DNA of 64,000 nucleotides from Desulfobacterales bacterium (GTDB lineage: Bacteria > Desulfobacterota > Desulfobacteria > Desulfobacterales > Desulfosalsimonadaceae), in assembly GCA_018335195.1 (NCBI GenBank), contig JAGXKN010000003.1, positions 23,862 through 87,861 on the forward strand, written 5' to 3'. Below, in pieces: positions 58,476 to 64,000 of the stretch. The notes under the pieces are model-generated. The model did no database searches. It saw nothing but the letters and a program-made list of their open reading frames with translations, and was not told the origin of the DNA. Made by a program: the position numbers and the translations under genes. The number at the start of each line of letters is the position of its first letter. The first letter of the stretch is position 1.

Positions 58476-60287
58476 TTAAATGCCGTAGAAGAAATAAATC
58501 ACTGTGAGCTCAACGATCAGAAACAACAATGTCATGAACGCTCCGGCTTTGGCGTAATCAACGGTTCGATAGCCGCCTGGTTTCATGATCAGGGCATTTA
58601 CCTGGTGGGTCGGCAACACGAATGTGTTGGATGCGGAAAGTCCCACGACCAGCGCAGCCATGCGCGGATCCCCGCCGGCCATTAACGCCATGTTCATGCA
58701 AAGTGGCACCAGCAGGACCGTGGCGCCCACATTTGAAATGACCAGTGTAAAAAACGAGGTCATCACGCCAACGACTGCCAGGAGCACGATTGGTGCGGGA
58801 TCTCCGATGAGCCCCAGTATTCCCTCTGCAATAAAGGCTGCGGTTCCGGTTTTTTCAAAAGCGATGCCGAGCGGAATCAGGCCGGCAAGCAGAAAAACCG
58901 TCATCCAGTCCACCGCCCGGTAAGCCTCTTCGATCTTCAGGACCCCGGTGAGGATCATGCCCAGGGCGCCGGACATCAGGGCCACCGATAGCTGGAGTTT
59001 CAGGAAAATCACCTGGAAAAGCGCGACCGCCAGCCATATCACGGCCAGTTTGGCCTTCTGGGGGCGCAGAATCTCGCCTTCAAGGGGTGTGGAAAAAGTC
59101 AGGGACCGGGGCTGGGGATAGTTTTTCAGGATATGGAACCGCTCCCAGGGACCAAAGAGCAGCAGGGTGTCTCCCATCTGGAGCCGGATATGGGTCAGGC
59201 CGGAATAGTAAATCCGGTTGCCTTTAAACAGGGCAATGGGATTGACGCCGTAAATTGTCTTGAAGTCCATTTCGCTCATGGTCTTGCCGATGAGTTCCGA
59301 GCGGGGAGAAACAATAACTTCGGCCATGCCGGCAGTGGTCCGGGAAAGGCTCTCGGCAAACACGTCCAGGGTGTCCTTTACCTGCCAGCCCAGTTCTTCT
59401 GCCATTTTCATCACGTTTTTTTTCCGGCCCAGAACCGCAATATCATCTCCGGGCTCGATTTTATCCGTACTCCGGGGAACAAAGTTTTTTTCATTCCGGC
59501 GCGCGTGGTGGATGGCCACGGTGGTGACCAGGTATCGGGTTTGAAGGTCTAATTCCGCGATGCGCCCGGTACCTGCCGCACCCTGAGGCACGTGGATTTC
59601 AAATATGGTGTCAAATGCCCGGTATGCTTCCATCAGAGACGTGGTCACGCTCTCGTCGCTTTCCCCGGTACCGCTGGGCAGGATGAAGCGGCCGAAAATA
59701 ATAAAGTAAAGGATTGCCGTGATCAAGAGGCAGATCCCGATGGGCGTCTGGGTAAACAGGCCAAAGGGTTCGAGCTGCCTGCCCTCGATGGTCATCAGGT
59801 CGTTTAACAGAATCGTGGGGCTGGCCCCGACCAAGGTCAGGGTGCCGCCGATAATGGCGCAGAATCCCATGGGCATCAGGATTCTGGATGCAGGGATGCC
59901 CACACGCTTGGCAATGCGCTGGGCCGCCGGCAGAAACAGGGCAGCGGATCCGATATTTTGCATCATACTTGAAATTACGCCCACAGTGCCGGCAATCAAA
60001 GTGATAATGCGGCTTTCGCTTTTGCCGGCAAGTTTAATGATCGGGCGGGCAACCTGGTTCATCACCCCGGTTTTATCCAGTCCCGCGCCCATTATGATCA
60101 CTGCGATGATGGAGACCACCGCGTTGGAACTCAGCCCCACAAACGCATCCTTGGGGGAGATTAATCCAATCAGCGGAAGCAGGACCATCATCAGGATGCC
60201 CACCACGTCCACCCGGACCCATTCGAATACGAAAAGAACAATGACAAACACCAGCACGATCATTGTCAGCAGCATCTCAGGCGTCAT
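58476..60287 (-). CDS. SLC13/DASS family transporter with TrkA-C domains
   Basis: Multi-TM permease halves flanking TrkA-C-like regions (KIEPGDDIAVLGRKKNVMKMAEELG; RLQMGDTLLLFGPWERF). Confidence 0.87.
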   Translation of the reverse strand: MTPEMLLTMIVLVFVIVLFVFEWVRVDVVGILMMVLLPLIGLISPKDAFVGLSSNAVVSIIAVIIMGAGLDKTGVMNQVARPIIKLAGKSESRIITLIAGTVGVISSMMQNIGSAALFLPAAQRIAKRVGIPASRILMPMGFCAIIGGTLTLVGASPTILLNDLMTIEGRQLEPFGLFTQTPIGICLLITAILYFIIFGRFILPSGTGESDESVTTSLMEAYRAFDTIFEIHVPQGAAGTGRIAELDLQTRYLVTTVAIHHARRNEKNFVPRSTDKIEPGDDIAVLGRKKNVMKMAEELGWQVKDTLDVFAESLSRTTAGMAEVIVSPRSELIGKTMSEMDFKTIYGVNPIALFKGNRIYYSGLTHIRLQMGDTLLLFGPWERFHILKNYPQPRSLTFSTPLEGEILRPQKAKLAVIWLAVALFQVIFLKLQLSVALMSGALGMILTGVLKIEEAYRAVDWMTVFLLAGLIPLGIAFEKTGTAAFIAEGILGLIGDPAPIVLLAVVGVMTSFFTLVISNVGATVLLVPLCMNMALMAGGDPRMAALVVGLSASNTFVLPTHQVNALIMKPGGYRTVDYAKAGAFMTLLFLIVELTVIYFFYGI

Positions 60288-60334
60288 TGCAGATCAATCC
60301 TTTCCTGTATTTGTAGGTATTCGCGTCAGTGGCT

Positions 60335-60418
60335 TCACTCGTTGTCATTGCGGAATATATAACAGAGCACGGCGGCAAAAAGCACCAGTCCCACACCCAG
60401 AAAAAAATTGAATTCCAT
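60335..60418 (-). CDS. 27-aa single-TM microprotein
   Basis: MEFNFFLGVGLVLFAAVLCYIFRNDNE*; cggag upstream; between usp and SLC13 genes. Confidence 0.55.
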   Translation of the reverse strand: MEFNFFLGVGLVLFAAVLCYIFRNDNE

Positions 60419-60437
60419 CGGCTTTCTCCGGTTGTTT

Positions 60438-60995
60438 TCAGACCATGGTATAGACGTATACCTGATTTTCCGGCCGGTCTTCCCTTTCGGTCCGCTCGCC
60501 TGCACGATCCTCGGCCGGTTCAGATACCACAAATTCAACGCCCCCGTATTCCCTGGCCACCTGATCAATGACCTCATCGGTTTCACCGAACTTGACGATG
60601 TGTTCAAAGGGAATACCGGCTTCTTCGGCCGCCTGTGCAAATGGTGCCGCGTTTTGCCGGGCACTTTGTTCAAATTCCTGGATTTTGTCACTCGGCGGGG
60701 AGAGCAGCTTGAAAGCCGCTTCCGGGACAGGCGCCATGTTCAGGGCCACGATCCGGTAAGACATGCGCTGGGCCATTTCCAAGGCATAATCGATGATGCG
60801 CCTGGAAAACGTGGCATCATTTCCGATCACAAGCAGAACCCCGGGTTGATCCGCAGGCTGCCGTTCTTCTTCCTGCGCCTCGGCTGTCGGGGTCATTTCA
60901 CCGGCTTCGGCAAAGGTGATCGACTCCTGGTATTGATCCATTTTCCGGCGAAGAAAGCGCCCTTTATGAATTAAGCGTTGAAATAATCGTTTCAT
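60438..60995 (-). CDS. universal stress protein family
   Basis: GVLLVIGNDATFSRRIIDYALEMAQRMSYRIVALNM; Usp-like fold. Confidence 0.75.
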   Translation of the reverse strand: MKRLFQRLIHKGRFLRRKMDQYQESITFAEAGEMTPTAEAQEEERQPADQPGVLLVIGNDATFSRRIIDYALEMAQRMSYRIVALNMAPVPEAAFKLLSPPSDKIQEFEQSARQNAAPFAQAAEEAGIPFEHIVKFGETDEVIDQVAREYGGVEFVVSEPAEDRAGERTEREDRPENQVYVYTMV

Positions 60996-61048
60996 TTAAA
61001 CCTCCTGATTCTATGCAATTTTTTATGGTACCTCATTTGATGCGGGTT

Positions 61049-61603
61049 TCACGGGCTGATCTCGTTTCGCACCACCAGGGGCACGGAAAGTTTCTTCCGC
61101 AGTTGTCCGGCAACGGGATCCTTCCTGCTGCCGGCATTGTTCCGTTTTTTTCCGGGTTTTCCAGTTTCCGCCGGATTGTCCGGGGTATCGGGGTGCGTTG
61201 CCCCCTCGTAGATCGCCAGCACGATATTTCTGTTTTGGTTGACATACCTGGTGATTTCCCGGTCGATCCGATCTGACGGAATTTTTGCCTGGTAATGGAT
61301 CCACTTCCAGTCCGCATCCGAAACCAGTTGATGGAAATTTGCCGATGCCGAATCCATCAGTGTTTTCGCCGCGTCATGTGCCCCGCCTTCGGCGAATGCG
61401 GCAGCCACCATTGTCTGTTCAAAGTATCCCTTTGCCCGCGACGCTTTTTTCTGAAGCTGTTTTGCATATGTGCCATAGATTTCGGGATCCACGATATGCA
61501 GGATATCGAGTTCGGCCCGGATGCGCCGGCAGAGTCCGACTGCATATTCGACAATCCGTTTGTCCGGGCTCAGGCCGTCAATGGCCAGCAGTATTTTTTT
61601 CAT
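61049..61603 (-). CDS. universal stress protein family
   Basis: MKKILLAIDGLSPDKRIVEYAVGLCRRIRAELDILHIVDPEIYG. Confidence 0.78.
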   Translation of the reverse strand: MKKILLAIDGLSPDKRIVEYAVGLCRRIRAELDILHIVDPEIYGTYAKQLQKKASRAKGYFEQTMVAAAFAEGGAHDAAKTLMDSASANFHQLVSDADWKWIHYQAKIPSDRIDREITRYVNQNRNIVLAIYEGATHPDTPDNPAETGKPGKKRNNAGSRKDPVAGQLRKKLSVPLVVRNEISP

Positions 61604-61658
61604 GGGGCACCTCTTTTTCAAAAAACCGGGCGCCTGCGATTTTGCGCCAAATGCCGGA

Positions 61659-61844
61659 CTACATCTGCAGGCGCTGTCTGTTGTCGGTTGCTTGTTTTTC
61701 AGGCGCCTTGCGCGAACGGCGCTTTCTGGTTTTTGTTTCAGGGTCGCTGATAATACGCCGCGCCGTTTCCGACTCATTGACTTCTGCAAACGTGACAGCG
61801 ACCATGATGCGGTCAAACGGATTGAGTTTGCTTAAGAGTTTCAT
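61659..61844 (-). CDS. 61-aa FAE-motif protein, first gene of the Usp operon
   Basis: MKLLSKLNPFDRIMVAVTFAEVNESETARRIISDPETKTRKRRSRKAPEK...; aaggagg upstream. Confidence 0.6.
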   Translation of the reverse strand: MKLLSKLNPFDRIMVAVTFAEVNESETARRIISDPETKTRKRRSRKAPEKQATDNRQRLQM

Positions 61845-61904
61845 TTTCCCCTCCTTGTGCTTAGGATTGTCATGGGAATGGATTCCATGTTTACAACCAG
61901 TATA

Positions 61905-61920
61905 GGCAAGAGGCGTGCCG
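61905..61920 (-). promoter_or_regulatory. candidate sigma-54 promoter for the Usp-HK-RR operon
   Basis: Minus strand CGGCACGCCTCTTGCC: GGCACG-N4-TTGC, GG-N10-GC, about 60 nt upstream of ATG 61844. Confidence 0.65.
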
Positions 61921-61995
61921 GGGTCGGCATAAAATTTAACATATTGTTTTTATAGTATATATATCAACAGGTAGGCCCGAGGGAACTATAGATAG

Positions 61996-62012
61996 TGTTG
62001 CAAAACACAACA
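61996..62012. promoter_or_regulatory. candidate enhancer-binding-protein site 1
   Basis: TGTTGCA-AAA-CACAACA imperfect palindrome. Confidence 0.45.
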
Positions 62013-62082
62013 GCTTTTCCGACTTTCAACAAATTTATTTGAATATTGATAGGTTATATATGTTACAGGTTCCCGGGGCAGT

Positions 62083-62099
62083 TGTTGCATATTGTAACA
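62083..62099. promoter_or_regulatory. candidate enhancer-binding-protein site 2
   Basis: TGTTGCA-TAT-TGTAACA, 6/7 palindromic; extra half site TGTTACA at 62061-62067. Confidence 0.5.
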
Positions 62100-62284
62100 C
62101 GTGTCTGGATTCCCCCAGGCATCCGCTCATTGTCAAAATCGGTATCGAAATCGAATAAAAAAATACCGATTCTGATTCCGATAACGACAACGAATTATCT
62201 CTTAACTGCCGGTATCTGTCGGATTCATTTCTCATGCAAAAAAGGATCCGGACTGCCGGGGCCTTGACGGATCATAACTGAAAT

Positions 62285-62299
62285 TGGATGATGGCTTGC
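62285..62299 (+). promoter_or_regulatory. candidate sigma-54 promoter for the REC-Lon gene
   Basis: TGGATGATGGCTTGC (GG-N10-GC, TTGCA), 59 nt upstream of ATG 62358. Confidence 0.5.
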
Positions 62300-62357
62300 A
62301 AAATCGGGCGAATTGATTTTATAGTAAAAAAGGACTTCAATTCAGGAGAGGGGTTTC

Positions 62358-64000
62358 ATGGCGATTTTCAAAAAAGACGACAAGCCCGCGGAAAGCGAGG
62401 AACTCACCGAGATCGGGGAATTGCGGCAAAAGGTCAGGGCCGCAAAGATGCCGGAGCAGGTCTCGAAAATCGCCATGAAGGAACTTGACAAGATGGCCAA
62501 GACGAGTTCCTCGTCTGCGGAATACACCATTTCGTTTAATTATATCGAATACCTTCTGTCGCTGCCGTGGAGCCGGGCCACCGCAGACAAACTCGATATC
62601 AAGCGGGCCGAGGCGGTGTTAAACGAGGAACATTACGGGCTTGCTGAAATCAAGGACCGCATCCTGGAATATCTTGCCGTCCGGATCATCAAACTGTCAC
62701 GGCAACACACCATCATGGTGGTTGATGATGAGGAGCGTACACGCAGGAACCTGGACCATGTATTGAACCGGGAAGGATATGGGGTCGTGACCGCGGAAAA
62801 CGGGGTTCAGGCCCTGGAACTGCTGGAACAGACACCTGTGGATGTGATCATTACCGATTTGAAAATGGACCAGGTCGATGGCATCGAGGTCCTTGAAAAA
62901 GCGCGGGAAAACGATCCCCAGGTTGAGGTGATCGTCATTACGGGCTATGCCACCGTGCCCAATGCGGTGGAAGCCATGAAAAAAGGATCTTATAACTACA
63001 TCACCAAGCCATTTAAACTCGAAGAGATCCGCTCCAGCGTGCGAAACGCCCTGGCTGCCAAAACCCGGCAGCTCAGGGCCAAGGGGCCAATTCTGTGTTT
63101 TGCCGGTCCGCCGGGCACGGGCAAAACCTCGCTGGGGATGTCGATCGCCCGGAGCCTGGAAAAGGAATTTATCCGCATCTCCCTGGCCGGGGTCAGGGAC
63201 GAGGCCGAGATCCGGGGCCACCGGCGTAGCTATGTCGGTGCCATGCCAGGCCGGATCATCCAGGAAATCCGCCGGGCCGGGACCAACAACCCGGTTTTCA
63301 TGCTTGATGAGCTCGACAAGCTCGGGCAGGATTTCAAGGGGGATCCGGCATCCGCCCTGCTGGAAGTGCTCGATCCGCAGCAGAATGCCAATTTTGTGGA
63401 TCATTACCTGGATGTGCCGTTTGACCTTTCCGCGGTGATGTTTATCGCCACGGCCAATATCGTGGACCATATCCCGGACCCGCTTCGGGACCGCCTGGAG
63501 GTGCTGTATCTGTCCGGGTACACGGAGGAGGAAAAGGAAAATATCGCCTTTCGGCATTTGATCCCCCGGGCAGTAAAAGACAACGGGCTGGAGGACTATC
63601 CCCTGGAATTTACCCCCGAGGCGATGCGCACCATTATTTATGAATATACCCGGGAGGCCGGGCTTCGGGAGTTGCAGCGCAGCATCGATTCCATATGCCG
63701 CAAATCCGCACGCGAGATTCTCTCAGGTGACCAGACTCAGCGGACGGTCCGTTTTTACGCTGAAGATGTCAGGCATTATCTGGGGCCCCGGAAATATTAC
63801 ATGGAAATGGCCGAGGCCGGGGAAAAAGTGGGCATTGCCACGGCGCTTGCGTGGACCGAAACCGGCGGGGAGCTGATTTTTATCGAGGCCACGAAAATGA
63901 AAGGCAAGAGCAACCTAATCATGACCGGATCGCTCGGGGAGGTGATGAAGGAATCGGCCCAGGCCGCCCTGAGCTACATCCGCAGCAATACGGAATATCT
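62358..64000 (+). CDS. Lon-family ATP-dependent protease with an internal response-regulator receiver domain (3' truncated by window; not in ORF track)
   Basis: Manual translation is open from ATG 62358 (RBS aggagagg) to the window end: Lon N-region (MAKTSSSSAEYTISFNYIEYLLSLPWSRAT...HYGLAEIKDRILEYLAVR), REC (HTIMVVDDEERTRRNLDHVLNREGY...VIITDLKMDQVDGIEVL...VITGYATV...YITKPFKLEEIR), Lon AAA+ ([25 protein letters not shown]...RRSYVGAMPGRIIQEI...FMLDELDKLGQDFKGDPASALLEVLDPQQN), start of P-domain. Confidence 0.93.
   Translation, partial: MAIFKKDDKPAESEELTEIGELRQKVRAAKMPEQVSKIAMKELDKMAKTSSSSAEYTISFNYIEYLLSLPWSRATADKLDIKRAEAVLNEEHYGLAEIKDRILEYLAVRIIKLSRQHTIMVVDDEERTRRNLDHVLNREGYGVVTAENGVQALELLEQTPVDVIITDLKMDQVDGIEVLEKARENDPQVEVIVITGYATVPNAVEAMKKGSYNYITKPFKLEEIRSSVRNALAAKTRQLRAKGPILCFAGPPGTGKTSLGMSIARSLEKEFIRISLAGVRDEAEIRGHRRSYVGAMPGRIIQEIRRAGTNNPVFMLDELDKLGQDFKGDPASALLEVLDPQQNANFVDHYLDVPFDLSAVMFIATANIVDHIPDPLRDRLEVLYLSGYTEEEKENIAFRHLIPRAVKDNGLEDYPLEFTPEAMRTIIYEYTREAGLRELQRSIDSICRKSAREILSGDQTQRTVRFYAEDVRHYLGPRKYYMEMAEAGEKVGIATALAWTETGGELIFIEATKMKGKSNLIMTGSLGEVMKESAQAALSYIRSNTEY

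Noticed and set aside
61049-61816. 255-aa version of the Usp gene with 71 extra N-terminal residues
   Set aside because: Internal ATG at 61603 gives a normal Usp start (MKKILLAIDG); the extension overlaps the 61-aa protein in another frame.

Overview
The window is about 64 kb of high-GC bacterial chromosome. Gene content (Qrc complex, ribosomal protein style, system II cytochrome c biogenesis) suggests a sulfate-reducing Desulfobacterota relative; that assignment is inference. Positions 1-14.4 kb hold the 3' end of tuf and an S10-spc-alpha ribosomal protein superoperon with secY, infA, rpmJ and rpoA. Positions 14.6-38.6 kb hold comEC, murA, a Qrc respiratory complex operon with a small extra membrane ORF, ResB/CcsA-type cytochrome c biogenesis, DUF362 and M16 peptidase genes, PiT/DUF47 phosphate uptake, a SurA/PpiD-type foldase, two cold-shock genes, tRNA-Ala(GGC) and a GTDC1/QTMAN-like glycosyltransferase. 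Positions 38.6-45.8 kb hold a non-canonical Hsp70-like/GrpE-like/J-like (with Lcl_C/DUF1566) cassette, hypAB and a trypsin-like protease. Positions 45.8-53.1 kb hold betaine uptake genes, an HTH plus alpha-CTD-like regulator, ftsH and tauE. The main candidate for an undescribed system is at 53-64 kb. A long minus-strand operon (small FAE-motif protein, two Usp proteins, a 27-aa membrane microprotein, an SLC13/TrkA-C transporter, a cytidylate-kinase-like/BON protein, a HAMP histidine kinase and a sigma-54 NtrC-type regulator) is divergent from a Lon-family protease carrying a complete phospho-receiver domain between its N-terminal region and its AAA+ domain. The intergenic region has good sigma-54 -24/-12 matches on both strands and two TGTTGCA-N3-xxxAACA palindromes between them. 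A second histidine kinase with a Rossmann-like N-terminus converges on the operon and also has a -24/-12 match upstream. All calls are from reading the sequence; no database search was run.
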